A stretch of 64,000 nt of DNA from Rhodoferax ferrireducens (GTDB taxonomy: Bacteria > Pseudomonadota > Gammaproteobacteria > Burkholderiales > Burkholderiaceae_C), in NCBI RefSeq assembly GCF_003347515.1, contig NZ_QEII01000297.1, positions 1 to 64,000 on the forward strand. The letters are read 5' to 3'. The notes beneath the pieces were generated by a model that saw only the letters and a program-made list of their open reading frames with translations, made no database searches and was not told where the DNA came from. Position 1 is the first letter of the stretch. Every line of letters begins with the position of its first letter. Made by a program: the position numbers and the translations under genes. Positions 29,273 through 37,448 of the stretch are shown here, in pieces.

Positions 29273-29740
29273 TCACAGCCGCAGGCTCATCACGACCGCG
29301 TGTTCGCGCTGACCCTGGACGGCGGGGTAATAGTTCTTGCGCAGGCCGACCCGACGATAGCCCTGGCTTTCGTACACTTTCATCGCGCGCAGGTTGCCGA
29401 CCCGTACCTCCAGCCAGAGCCAGTCCGCCGCCTGCCCTTTGGCCCAGATCGCCAAGGCATCGAGCATGACGTGCGCCCAGCCTTGGCGCTGATAGTCGGG
29501 CGCCACCGTGATGTTGAGCAAATGCACCTCGTCCACGCCGTTCATGGCGATGAAATAGCCCAGCAGGGTCTCGTCCGCCATGAGCAGCTGGCCCTCGTAG
29601 CCCGAGGTGAGCGTGTCCAGAAAGTTGTCACGCGACCAGGGGTGGGCGTAGGCCTGTTGTTCCACCTGCAACACCGCATCCAGGCGCTGCAAGGTCAGCG
29701 GTTCAAACCGGACTTCGGCGGGTTTCGGGAGGGCACTCAT
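29273..29740 (-). CDS. rimI: Ribosomal protein S18 alanine N-acetyltransferase family
   Basis: 155 residues from ATG 29740. GNAT acetyltransferase with 'LLNITVAPDYQRQGWAHVML' (acetyl-CoA pyrophosphate loop, Q-x-x-G variant QRQGWA), 'WLEVRVGNLRAMKVYESQGY' and 'GLRKNYYP', the RimI pattern. It N-terminally acetylates ribosomal protein S18 in the model case. A longer in-frame extension would overlap tsaB and is not protein-like. It lies 10 bases after tsaB and 18 bases before the glycosylase gene in one operon. Confidence 0.93.
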   Translation of the reverse strand: MSALPKPAEVRFEPLTLQRLDAVLQVEQQAYAHPWSRDNFLDTLTSGYEGQLLMADETLLGYFIAMNGVDEVHLLNITVAPDYQRQGWAHVMLDALAIWAKGQAADWLWLEVRVGNLRAMKVYESQGYRRVGLRKNYYPAVQGQREHAVVMSLRL

Positions 29741-29750
29741 GGATTGCAAG

Positions 29751-30533
29751 TCAGGTGGCCAGTGCGGCGGCCTTCTCGGCCGCGCGCTCGACCGTAGTTT
29801 TAGCCACTTTGTCGCGAATGTAAAGCGGCAGGGCCTGGTCCGCACGTACGGCAGCACCGGCCGCCAGCAGGGCGGGCGCCAGCCGCAGCATGGCGCTGGC
29901 GCTGGGCAAGGCATGGATCCGCTGCGTCACGGCGCTGGCGCCAGCGCCGGCCTCGACGGGGGCTGGCGGGGCGCCTGCAGGCCCGGGCAAACGCGCACCA
30001 TAGGCCGCAAACACATTGCCGGCCAGGACCGAACCCGGCTCGTACACCAAATCTTCGGGGCAAATCAGGCTGTAGCCCCCGATCTGCCTCCACTGTCCGC
30101 TACTGTAAACATAGCTGCCGGCATACATCTCGTCCATGCGGGCATCCAGCAAGGCCATGACCTGGTAGGTCTCCAGCGCGGCCGCGTGCTGCCAGCGCGC
30201 CTCTTCGGCCACGCTGAGCAGGGTGTCGACTGGCAGCACGGGAACGTTCACGCCGAAGGCCAGCCCCTGCGCCACCGCACAGGCGGTGCGCAAGCCGGTG
30301 AAGGAGCCGGGGCCGCAGCCAAAAACAAACGCATCCAGCTGTCCGAACTGCAGACCGGCTTGCGCCATCAGCCGCTGGATGGTGGGAATGAGATGGGCCG
30401 AGGTCTGCGCGCCACCGGCGGCGGTTTCCTGCCACACCCGGGGCGACTCAAGCGCCTGGCCCGCGCCGTCCACCGTGCGCTGCACGGCGATGGACATGGT
30501 TTCGGTGCTGGTGTCAAAGGCGAGCAGGTTCAT
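29751..30533 (-). CDS. tsaB: tRNA t6A biosynthesis protein TsaB
   Basis: 260 residues, start 'MNLLAFDTSTETMSIAV', the ASKHA-fold opening of TsaB/YeaZ. The conserved 'FGCGPGSFTGLRTACAVAQGLAFG' follows. It is the scaffold partner of TsaD and TsaE for threonylcarbamoylation of A37 in ANN-decoding tRNAs, and is essential in most bacteria. First gene of the tsaB-rimI-UDG operon. The C-terminal 60 residues are Ala-rich and less conserved. Confidence 0.96.
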   Translation of the reverse strand: MNLLAFDTSTETMSIAVQRTVDGAGQALESPRVWQETAAGGAQTSAHLIPTIQRLMAQAGLQFGQLDAFVFGCGPGSFTGLRTACAVAQGLAFGVNVPVLPVDTLLSVAEEARWQHAAALETYQVMALLDARMDEMYAGSYVYSSGQWRQIGGYSLICPEDLVYEPGSVLAGNVFAAYGARLPGPAGAPPAPVEAGAGASAVTQRIHALPSASAMLRLAPALLAAGAAVRADQALPLYIRDKVAKTTVERAAEKAAALAT

Positions 30534-30599
30534 GGCGCGCCCTTGCGGCCGGCTCGTGCGTCATCCTTCAACACCGCAGGTTCAAAAAATATCATCAAA

Positions 30600-31631
30600 T
30601 CAGCCTCCAGCCCTCACTGCATCTGCGCAAGTAGCTTCTTTTTTAATAGCAACAGGCACAACCGCCCGCACGCCGAACAAGATCCCCATCGTCACCAGCG
30701 CCAGGCCGGCCGCCAGGTTCCAGTGCAGGGGTTCACCCAAAAACAGCACCGCGCCCAAGGCCGAGAGGCCGGGCACCAGCGCCGTGATCATGGTGGAGCG
30801 CACCGGACCGTAGTGCTGGATCATCTTGGTGAAAGTGATGCCGGAGATCACCACCGAGCCCCAGCCCTGAAACACCGTCTGAAACATGAGTTCGCGCAGC
30901 GGCGCCGTGAACACATGGCCCTGCACCACCTCGCCCAGCAGCAGCGCCGCATACACCGGCACATAGGTTACAAAGGAAAAGGCCGTGATGGCGATGGTGG
31001 CGCGCACCGCATCCAGCGCATGGCGGCGCGCCAGCACGCTGTAGGTGGCCCAGCACAGCGCGGCGGTCATGAACAGCAGATCGCCCTTCCAGACCACGCC
31101 GCCATCAAAGGCGTGCAACAGGCTGGCGCCGCCCACCATCAGGTCGCCCAGCACGATCAGGGCCAGGCCCAGAGCGCGTAGCGGCGTGATGCGGTCGTGC
31201 AACACGATCATCGCCAACAGCGCCGTCCACAGCGGCAGACTGCCGGGCATCAGCACCGAGGCATGCACCGCCGGGGCAAACACAAAGCCGCTGTAGGCCA
31301 GCAGCGCATACAGCAGCCCGCCAAACAGGCCAACCGTGGCGGTCACCTTGAGCGAGAGCGGCGACAGGCCGAACAATGAGGAATGCCCCACGCCCTGCGC
31401 CCGGTCCCGGGATACCAGCCAGGCGCCCCAGGGCAGCAAGATCAGGCTGGCGCCGACGATGCGGCAAAAAGCAATGTCAAACGGGCTCAAGCTGCCACCG
31501 CGCGCCGGGTCGGCCGAGGCGCGGGCGATGATGATGAAGGAAGTCCAGATCAGCACCGTAACGATGGCGGCGGCCAGGCCGATCGTGCGGGGCGAAAACC
31601 TGCCGGACGCCGGTTGTAAAGAAGAAGGCAT
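30600..31631 (-). CDS. DMT-superfamily (EamA) membrane transporter
   Basis: 343 residues from ATG 31631, about ten membrane helices in two EamA halves ('WTSFIIIARAS', 'CWATYSVLARRHAL', 'ALVPGLSALGAVLFLGEPL'). The substrate is unknown; relatives export amino acids or other metabolites. The last 16 residues and the stop codon are supplied by repeat copy C. ATG 31631 sits in a 15-base sequence shared exactly with the dacB start, which favours it over a GTG 24 bases upstream. There is no clear ribosome site; see the inverted repeat at 31629-31714. Confidence 0.88.
   Translation of the reverse strand: MPSSLQPASGRFSPRTIGLAAAIVTVLIWTSFIIIARASADPARGGSLSPFDIAFCRIVGASLILLPWGAWLVSRDRAQGVGHSSLFGLSPLSLKVTATVGLFGGLLYALLAYSGFVFAPAVHASVLMPGSLPLWTALLAMIVLHDRITPLRALGLALIVLGDLMVGGASLLHAFDGGVVWKGDLLFMTAALCWATYSVLARRHALDAVRATIAITAFSFVTYVPVYAALLLGEVVQGHVFTAPLRELMFQTVFQGWGSVVISGITFTKMIQHYGPVRSTMITALVPGLSALGAVLFLGEPLHWNLAAGLALVTMGILFGVRAVVPVAIKKEATCADAVRAGG
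30603..30651 (-). repeat. Copy C of the dispersed repeat, forming the 3' end of the transporter gene
   Basis: The 49-base core matches copy A at 36 positions with no gap; the far third of the repeat is diverged. In the transporter's frame it encodes 'AIKKEATCADAVRAGG' followed at once by TGA, so the repeat provides the natural C-terminus. The reading frame is the same as in copies A and B. Confidence 0.72.
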
Positions 31632-31714
31632 GGCCCGATTATCGGGGGCCGGCACGCACGACGCTACCGGCCGGGGGCAAAGGCCGGCAGAGGCGGCTTG
31701 ATAATCGGGCCATG
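31629..31714. promoter_or_regulatory. 15-bp perfect inverted repeat carrying both divergent start codons
   Basis: GATAATCGGGCCATG occurs at 31700-31714 and, on the other strand, at 31629-31643, with 56 bases between. Each copy ends in the start codon of a divergent gene (dacB at 31712, DMT transporter at 31631). Neither has a Shine-Dalgarno sequence. GATAAT resembles a -10 box and ends 6 bases before each ATG, so leaderless transcripts are possible. Confidence 0.6.
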
Positions 31715-33130
31715 TCTTTACCGCATCGCCTGCTGGGCGTCGTGGCTGCTCTCGTCTGTAGCCTGACCCTGGCGCAACCCCTGCCCCCTGAAGTGGACGC
31801 GGCCCTGGCCCGCGCCCGGATCCCGCGCGACGCCGTCACCTTGCTGGTCGCCGACGCCGAGGGCCAATTGCCGCCGCGCCTGAGCCACCGCGCCGACATG
31901 CCCGTCAACCCGGCCTCCGTCATGAAGTTGGTGACCACTTATGCGGCGCTTGAGCTGCTGGGTCCGGCCTACAGCTGGCGCACGCCGGTGTATGTGAACG
32001 GCACGGTGCGCGATGGCACCTTGTTTGGCAATCTGTACATCAAGGGCCTGGGCGACCCCAAGCTGGTGGCCGAGCGCCTGTGGCTGCTGCTGCGCCGCGT
32101 GCAGGGCCTGGGCATCGGCTCCATCGCCGGCGACATCGTGCTGGATCGCAGTGCTTTCGAGCCTCTGGACGCGGACCCGGCCAGTTTTGACGGCGAGCCG
32201 CTGCGCCCCTACAACGCCGCGCCCGACGCCCTGCTGCTCAACTTCAAATCGGTGGTCATGACCTTTGTGCCGGACCTCGGTGCCAACACCGCCCGGGTGC
32301 AGTTCGAGCCGCCGCTGGCGGGGGTGCAGATGCAAAGCAGTGTGCCGCTGTCGTATGGCGCCAATGGGATGAATGGCGTCTGTGGCGACTACCGCGCCGC
32401 GCTCAAGGCCGACTTCTCCGACGTCTTGCGCATCCGTTTCGACGGGGCTTACCCGGCCAGCTGTGGGGAGAAAGTCTGGCCGGTGGCCTATGCCGACCCC
32501 GCCAGTTTCAGCGCGCGCGCCGTGGAAGGCCTGTGGCGCGAGATGGGCGGCAAGCTCGCCGGCACGGTGCACGAAGGCCGCGTGCCGACGCTGGCGCCGG
32601 TGTTGCTGCCGGCGTTTGAGATGAGCTCGCCCGCGCTGGCCGAAGTGATCCGCGACATCAACAAGTTCAGCAACAACGTGATGGCGCAGCAAGTTTTTTT
32701 GAGCTTGAGCCTGCCCACCGCCTCCCGCGAAGCCTCGCGCGAAGTGGTGCAGCGCTGGTGGACGCAGCGCATAGCCCCGAACGACGCGCCGACGCTGGAC
32801 AACGGCGCGGGCCTGTCGCGCAACGAGCGCATCAGCGCCCAGGCCCTGGCGCGCCTGCTGCAAACCGCCTACCGCTCCCCCCTGATGCCGGAGCTGATGT
32901 CCTCGCTGCCCATCACCGGCGTCGACGGCACGCTCAAACGCAGCCGCACCCTGGCCCAGGGCAGTGCCCACCTGAAAACCGGCAGCCTGCGTGATGTGGC
33001 GGCGGTGGCCGGCTATGTGCACACGGCCAGCGGCAAGCGCTACGTGCTGGTCGCCATCGCGAACCACCCGAACGCCAATGCGGCACGCCCGGCATTTGAG
33101 GCTCTGATAGAGTGGGCGGCACGGGAATAA
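31712..33130 (+). CDS. dacB: D-alanyl-D-alanine carboxypeptidase/endopeptidase (PBP4)
   Basis: 472 residues with a signal peptide (cut near 'LTLAQP'). The serine penicillin-recognition motifs are complete: SxxK as 'SVMK' (Ser69, Lys72), SxN as 'FSNNVMAQ', and KTG in 'LKTGSLRD'. The large insert between SxxK and SxN is typical of class C type-4 PBPs. It trims and cleaves peptidoglycan peptides in the periplasm. It is divergent from the DMT transporter with symmetric start regions. Its TAA stop overlaps the ATG of a GGDEF remnant. Confidence 0.95.
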   Translation: MSLPHRLLGVVAALVCSLTLAQPLPPEVDAALARARIPRDAVTLLVADAEGQLPPRLSHRADMPVNPASVMKLVTTYAALELLGPAYSWRTPVYVNGTVRDGTLFGNLYIKGLGDPKLVAERLWLLLRRVQGLGIGSIAGDIVLDRSAFEPLDADPASFDGEPLRPYNAAPDALLLNFKSVVMTFVPDLGANTARVQFEPPLAGVQMQSSVPLSYGANGMNGVCGDYRAALKADFSDVLRIRFDGAYPASCGEKVWPVAYADPASFSARAVEGLWREMGGKLAGTVHEGRVPTLAPVLLPAFEMSSPALAEVIRDINKFSNNVMAQQVFLSLSLPTASREASREVVQRWWTQRIAPNDAPTLDNGAGLSRNERISAQALARLLQTAYRSPLMPELMSSLPITGVDGTLKRSRTLAQGSAHLKTGSLRDVAAVAGYVHTASGKRYVLVAIANHPNANAARPAFEALIEWAARE

Positions 33131-33393
33131 TGAACCCGACCACTCGGCCCGACGTGACCCCCGACACAAAAACGCCCGAGCAATGGCGCGCCGACTTTGC
33201 CGTGGCGACGGTCCTGTTCGACTCGCTCCCGCTGCAGGCCACGCTGTCCGTTGGCGTCGCCAACTACCCCTACCACGGCAACTCGCCGGAAGAGCTGATC
33301 CGCTGCGCCGACCAGGCTCTGTACCGGGCCAAATCGGAGGGCCGCAACCGGGTTGTCCTGTTTGCGGCAGAATCTCCCGCCGTGCTTGCCTGA
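33130..33393 (+). pseudogene. GGDEF-domain remnant (C-terminal tail only)
   Basis: 87 residues, of which the last 50 ('LQATLSVGVANYPYHG', 'LIRCADQALYRAKSEGRNR') are the end of a diguanylate cyclase domain. Everything before it, including the GGDEF motif and substrate site, is missing, so it cannot be a cyclase. The ATG overlaps the dacB stop (TAATG), so it may still be translated. It looks like the leftover 3' end of a cyclase gene fused behind dacB by a deletion. Confidence 0.72.
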
Positions 33394-33428
33394 AGAGCGT
33401 CCGGCCTTGCTGCCCTATTGAAATCCAT

Positions 33429-33683
33429 ATGCCACTCCTCGATCTCATCGGTTTCGTCGCCGCCGTCCTCACCACCGCCAGTTTTGTACCGCAGGTCTGG
33501 CACACGTTTCAAACCCGGGACGTGCGCGGCATCTCGCTGGGCATGTACAGCGCCTTCACCGCTGGCGTGGCCTGCTGGCTGGTCTACGGACTGCTGCTGG
33601 GCGCCTGGCCGATCGTGATTGCCAATTGCATCACGCTGACCCTGGCGGCGGCCATTCTGGTGATGAAACTGCGCTACCGCTAA
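33429..33683 (+). CDS. SemiSWEET-type sugar transporter (MtN3/PQ-loop)
   Basis: 84 residues with three membrane helices. The PQ motif lies in 'ASFVPQVWHTFQTRDVRGIS' (Pro21-Gln22), the hallmark of SemiSWEETs, which dimerise to pass sugars by facilitated diffusion. The second and third helices, 'YSAFTAGVACWLVYGLLLG' and 'IVIANCITLTLAAAILV', fit well. ATG 33429 starts directly at the conserved N-terminus. It stands 35 bases after the GGDEF remnant. Substrate unknown. Confidence 0.88.
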   Translation: MPLLDLIGFVAAVLTTASFVPQVWHTFQTRDVRGISLGMYSAFTAGVACWLVYGLLLGAWPIVIANCITLTLAAAILVMKLRYR

Positions 33684-33828
33684 CTTTCACGTCACATCCC
33701 CGGCAGGGGTTTACACCCCCCCTGCAATCTCCACGTTGATTGAGAATGAGCAACAAAGCAGAAAATAGCGCGGTCAGACTATTTTTTGCGTTGCTGGCTT
33801 TCCGCCTCAGCGATTCTGGAGACGGTGA

Positions 33829-35388
33829 ATGATTTATTTCAAAGCTTCATGGGCCGCCTTGGGCGCGGCGCTTCTGGTCGTATCTTGCGGTGGCGGCGAT
33901 GGGGACGCCCTGGGGACACAGAACACCAACCCGGCGCGTGGCGAACTGATGCAGACACCGCCGCCGCGCATCACCTCGATGAGCGCCGCTGACTTCACCG
34001 CCAAACTGCAGGCCAGCATGTCCGGCCTGGGCCTGCTGCAACTCGCGGGCACGCCGGTTTGCGGCGTCGATGTGCAGTACATGAAATACGGCACCGTGGG
34101 TGGCGTGAATGAAGCCACCAACGCCTCGGGCGCCTTGATGGTGCCCACCGGCAGCGCCCCCCAGTGCAGCGGCGCACGCCCGATCGTGTTGTATGCCCAC
34201 GGCACCAACATCACCAAGCGCTACAACCTGGCGGACTTTGTTGACAACACGAACCCGGCCTATTCCGAAGGCCAGTTGCTGGCCGCCCTGTATGCGGCCC
34301 AAGGCTATATTTTGGTCGCCCCCAACTACGCCGGTTTCGACAGTTCGCCACTGAGCTACCACCCCTACCTGAATGCCGACCAGCAGTCCAAGGACATGAT
34401 GGATGCGCTGTCCGCGGCCAAAAAGGCGCTGCCCGTCCTGCTGTCGCCCACCAGCGCCAGTGCCAAGCTGTTCATCACCGGCTACTCCCAGGGCGGCCAC
34501 GTCGCCATGGCCACGCACCGCGCCATGCAGGCAGCCGGCATGCCAGTCACCGCCTCGGCTCCCATGTCCGGCCCCTATGCCCTGGCCGCCTACACCGATG
34601 CCATCTTCTACGGCAGCGTGCCCGCCGGCAGCACCTTGTTTGCGCCGCTGTTGGTGAACAGCTATCAAAAGGCCTACGGCAATCTGTACACCGCCGCGTC
34701 CGACTTTTATGAAGCCACCTATGCCACCGGCATCGAGTCGCTGGTGCCGGGGATTTATGACTTCACCACCGTCGTGACTAATGGCAAGTTGCCGCAGTTG
34801 ACGCTCTTCAACAGCACGCCCCCCACGCCGGCCTTCGCGGCCATCACACCGCCGACCGGAACGGGCACGCCGCCCGGCGCCACCGACCCCTTGTTCGCGG
34901 CCGGCTTTGGCACCGCCAACCTGATCAGAAACACCGTTCGTTTGGGCTACCTGCAGGACGCTGCGGCCAACCCCGACGGGGTGCTTCCCGCGTTCACGAC
35001 GGGGGCCACGGCGGCCAATCCGCAAAACCCGATTCGCCTGGCGGCAAAGCGCAACGACCTGCGTGGCTGGACGCCGGCCGCCCCGGTCCTGCTGTGCGCC
35101 GGCAGTGGCGACCCCACGATCTTCTACAGTCTAAACACCCAGGTCATGGCGGCTTTGTGGGGGCCCCAAGTGTCCGCGCAACTGGTCACGGTGCTGGACG
35201 TTGATTCGCCTACCACGGGTCCCAACGATCCGTTCGCCGCCGCCAAGGCAGGATTTGCCGCCGCCAAGGCCGATACCGCCAACGCCGCCGGCGTCAATGC
35301 CGTGGCGGCCGTGACCGCGGCCTACCATGGCGGCCTGGTGCCCCCGTACTGCAATGCGGCAGCGCGTGGCTTCTTCTCGCAGTTTTAG
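33829..35388 (+). CDS. Lipoprotein alpha/beta-hydrolase (secreted lipase/esterase-like)
   Basis: 519 residues. The N-terminus 'LGAALLVVSC' is a lipobox with Cys20, so it is probably a lipoprotein in the outer or inner membrane. The hydrolase core has 'VLYAHGTNITKRYN', the nucleophile elbow 'GYSQGGH' (Ser220), and a late 'PVLLCAGSGDPTIFY' likely to carry the Asp; 'AYHGGLVPP' may supply the His. It resembles the secreted lipase (LIP) group. GGAGA precedes ATG 33829. OmpW follows 20 bases later, so the two are probably co-transcribed. Substrate unknown. Confidence 0.8.
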   Translation: MIYFKASWAALGAALLVVSCGGGDGDALGTQNTNPARGELMQTPPPRITSMSAADFTAKLQASMSGLGLLQLAGTPVCGVDVQYMKYGTVGGVNEATNASGALMVPTGSAPQCSGARPIVLYAHGTNITKRYNLADFVDNTNPAYSEGQLLAALYAAQGYILVAPNYAGFDSSPLSYHPYLNADQQSKDMMDALSAAKKALPVLLSPTSASAKLFITGYSQGGHVAMATHRAMQAAGMPVTASAPMSGPYALAAYTDAIFYGSVPAGSTLFAPLLVNSYQKAYGNLYTAASDFYEATYATGIESLVPGIYDFTTVVTNGKLPQLTLFNSTPPTPAFAAITPPTGTGTPPGATDPLFAAGFGTANLIRNTVRLGYLQDAAANPDGVLPAFTTGATAANPQNPIRLAAKRNDLRGWTPAAPVLLCAGSGDPTIFYSLNTQVMAALWGPQVSAQLVTVLDVDSPTTGPNDPFAAAKAGFAAAKADTANAAGVNAVAAVTAAYHGGLVPPYCNAAARGFFSQF

Positions 35389-35408
35389 TCCGACGGAGGC
35401 CACAGCCC

Positions 35409-36107
35409 ATGAAAGCAGCACTTCTCCCCTTGTCCATCGCGCTGGCACTGACTTGGGGTGCCTCTGGCAGCGCCCTCGCCCAATCCACCACTCTCAAGCT
35501 GGGCGGGCTGTGGCTCGATCCCCGCGCGTCGACCTCGACGCTATCGGGTCCGTTCACGCCCGTGGACGCCCTCAGCCTGAAATTTCCGAGCCAGACCACG
35601 CTGTATTTGAGTGCCGCGCGGGACATCAACGAGCACTGGGAGGCCGAGCTGGCCTTGTCTGCGCCCACGCTTGACATGACCCTGGTGGTGCTCAAGCCGG
35701 CGGCGCTGTCCGGTAGCACCGCGGCCCTGGACGGCGCCGTCGTCGCCAAAGTCCGGCAGGTGTCACCCACCTTGTTCGTCAACTACAAGCTGGGTGACAG
35801 CAGCAATCCTTTTCGCCCCTTTGTGGGCCTGGGGGTCAACTACACTTTTTTTGACAATGCCGACTCCACCGGGGCCTACGATTCCGTCAACGGCGGACCC
35901 ACGAGCTTGAAGCTGGACGACTCGCTGGGCCTGGCGCTGCAACTGGGCGTTACGGCCAAGCTGGGCGGGCCGTGGTCGATCACGGGCTCATGGTCCACGG
36001 CGCAGGTCAAGACCAAGTTGACCACCAATACCCTGGGCCTGCAGCGCACCATGGACATCACGTTCCGCCCCTCCGTGTTCATTATTTCGGCCGGCTACAG
36101 TTTCTGA
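35409..36107 (+). CDS. OmpW-family outer-membrane protein
   Basis: 232 residues: a signal peptide ending 'GSALAQ', then an eight-stranded barrel pattern including 'LSAARDINEHWEAELALS', 'FRPFVGLGVNYTFFDNA' and the C-terminal 'SVFIISAGYSF' with terminal Phe for barrel assembly. OmpW channels let small hydrophobic molecules cross the outer membrane. Pairing with a lipoprotein hydrolase suggests uptake of its products (inference). It converges with the pirin gene, 12 bases apart. Confidence 0.92.
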   Translation: MKAALLPLSIALALTWGASGSALAQSTTLKLGGLWLDPRASTSTLSGPFTPVDALSLKFPSQTTLYLSAARDINEHWEAELALSAPTLDMTLVVLKPAALSGSTAALDGAVVAKVRQVSPTLFVNYKLGDSSNPFRPFVGLGVNYTFFDNADSTGAYDSVNGGPTSLKLDDSLGLALQLGVTAKLGGPWSITGSWSTAQVKTKLTTNTLGLQRTMDITFRPSVFIISAGYSF

Positions 36108-36119
36108 GCGGCCCGGGAT

Positions 36120-37034
36120 CTACTCTGGCAAGGGAATGAACTCGATGTCGTCGCCCGGCACCTTGGGAAAGCATCCCGCCTTCCAGTCGCGCTTGGCCTC
36201 ATCAATACGCGCCTGGCGACTGGACACGAAGTTCCATTCGATGAAGCGCTGACCCAGGTGCTCGCCGCCAATGATCGCGATGCGCGATTCCTTGGTGGCC
36301 TCCAGGACCACGCCCCGCGCGTCAGAAAAAACCGCCATGGCGTGCTCGGGAACGAGCGTGTCCCGCGCTTTCAGACTGCCCTGCGCCACATAGACCGCGC
36401 GCTCGTCGGCTTGGGGCAAGACGAGGGTTTGTCCGGCCTGCAAATGGGCTTCCACATACAGGGTCTCGGCAAAGACTTTGACCGGCGAGCTGACGCCAAA
36501 GGCCGTGCCCATCATCACGCGCACGGCCACCCCCTCTACGCTGATGGCTGGAATGACCGCTGCGGGATAGTGATGGAAGGCGGCATCGATCTCTTCGTCC
36601 TTTTCCGGCAGCGCCAGCCAAAGCTGCAAGCCATGCAGACGGTGCGGCACGGCCGTGACTTCCGGGCGCTCGCGCTCAGAATGCACGATACCGCGGCCCG
36701 CCACCATCAGATTGAGATCGCCGGGACGAATCGTCTGCAGGCTGCCGAGTGAATCCCGATGCAGGATTTCCCCTTCGAAGAGGTAGGTGACGGTCGCGAT
36801 GTTGACATGCGGGTGCGGCCGCACGTTGATGCCTTGGCCAGCGGGAAATTCCGCCGGCCCCATGTGATCAAAGAAAATCCAGGGTCCCACCATCTTGCGC
36901 TGCGTTGTCGGCAAGCACCGGCGCACCGAGAATCCGCCCAGGTCCTTGTCGCGCGGCTGGATGATGAGTTCGACCGCGTCGCAGCCTTGCACTGCCGTGC
37001 AGTCCATCTCCACCTGTGTCGTGATATTGCTCAT
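36120..37034 (-). CDS. Pirin-family bicupin protein
   Basis: 304 residues, two cupin domains. The N-terminal one has the metal-binding pattern 'RPHPHVNIATVTYLFEGEILHRDS' and 'DLNLMVAGRGIVHSER', the pirin signature. Some bacterial pirins oxidise quercetin, others bind partner proteins; the role here is unknown. A very strong ribosome site (GGAGGTGAG) precedes the ATG. It is the last gene of the minus-strand arm of the aminobenzoate-type cluster, 21 bases after the RidA-like gene, so expression is probably shared. Confidence 0.9.
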   Translation of the reverse strand: MSNITTQVEMDCTAVQGCDAVELIIQPRDKDLGGFSVRRCLPTTQRKMVGPWIFFDHMGPAEFPAGQGINVRPHPHVNIATVTYLFEGEILHRDSLGSLQTIRPGDLNLMVAGRGIVHSERERPEVTAVPHRLHGLQLWLALPEKDEEIDAAFHHYPAAVIPAISVEGVAVRVMMGTAFGVSSPVKVFAETLYVEAHLQAGQTLVLPQADERAVYVAQGSLKARDTLVPEHAMAVFSDARGVVLEATKESRIAIIGGEHLGQRFIEWNFVSSRQARIDEAKRDWKAGCFPKVPGDDIEFIPLPE

Positions 37035-37055
37035 GGCTCACCTCCTGCCTTACGT

Positions 37056-37448
37056 TCAGTCCGGCAACACGGCCGTGACTTCAATCTCCACTTTGGCCCG
37101 CGCCTCCATCAGGGCGGCCACCTGCACGCAGCTCATGGCCGGGAAATGTCGCCCCATGACCTCGCGGTACACCGCCCCCAATTCCTTGAGGCGGGCGTTG
37201 TACTCGACGCGGTCGGTGATGTACCAGGTCATGCGCACCATGTGCTGCGGGCCGGCTTGCGCCTCTTCCAGCACGGCCACGATGTTGCGCAGGGTTTGCG
37301 CCGTCTGCGCAATGAAGTCGTCGGTTTCGAACTGCTGCTGCGCGCTCCAGCCGATCTGGCCGCCGACAAAAATCTGCGTGCCGCGGGCGGCGATGCCGTT
37401 GGCATAGCCCTTGGCGGGCGCCCAGCCCGGTGGTTGAAGTGTTTTCAT
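37056..37448 (-). CDS. RidA-family protein without the catalytic arginine
   Basis: 130 residues of the YjgF/YER057c/UK114 fold. In E. coli RidA the motif 'FPARSCVEVA' carries Arg105, needed for imine/enamine hydrolysis; here it reads 'FPAMSCVQVA', with Met at exactly position 105. The C-terminal 'KVEIEVTAV' is kept. This places it outside the canonical deaminases. Context still suggests an enamine/imine intermediate as ligand, because the neighbouring monooxygenase/reductase should yield a non-aromatic 2-amino-cyclohexene-CoA. It overlaps the CoA-ligase stop by 4 bases (ATGA), so translation is coupled. Confidence 0.88.
   Translation of the reverse strand: MKTLQPPGWAPAKGYANGIAARGTQIFVGGQIGWSAQQQFETDDFIAQTAQTLRNIVAVLEEAQAGPQHMVRMTWYITDRVEYNARLKELGAVYREVMGRHFPAMSCVQVAALMEARAKVEIEVTAVLPD

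Noticed and set aside
31718..33505. 595-codon minus-strand frame over dacB
   Set aside because: Its translation is Arg/Gln/His-rich without motifs, whereas the plus strand encodes a complete PBP4 with all three active-site motifs.
33698..33725. GCAGGGG/CCCCTGC hairpin after the SemiSWEET gene
   Set aside because: No T-run follows, so it is not a convincing intrinsic terminator.
33762..33787. AAAATAG-N10-CTATTTT palindrome before the lipoprotein hydrolase gene
   Set aside because: The stem is AT-only and weak, the loop is long, and no clear role as terminator or operator follows from its position 42 bases before the start.
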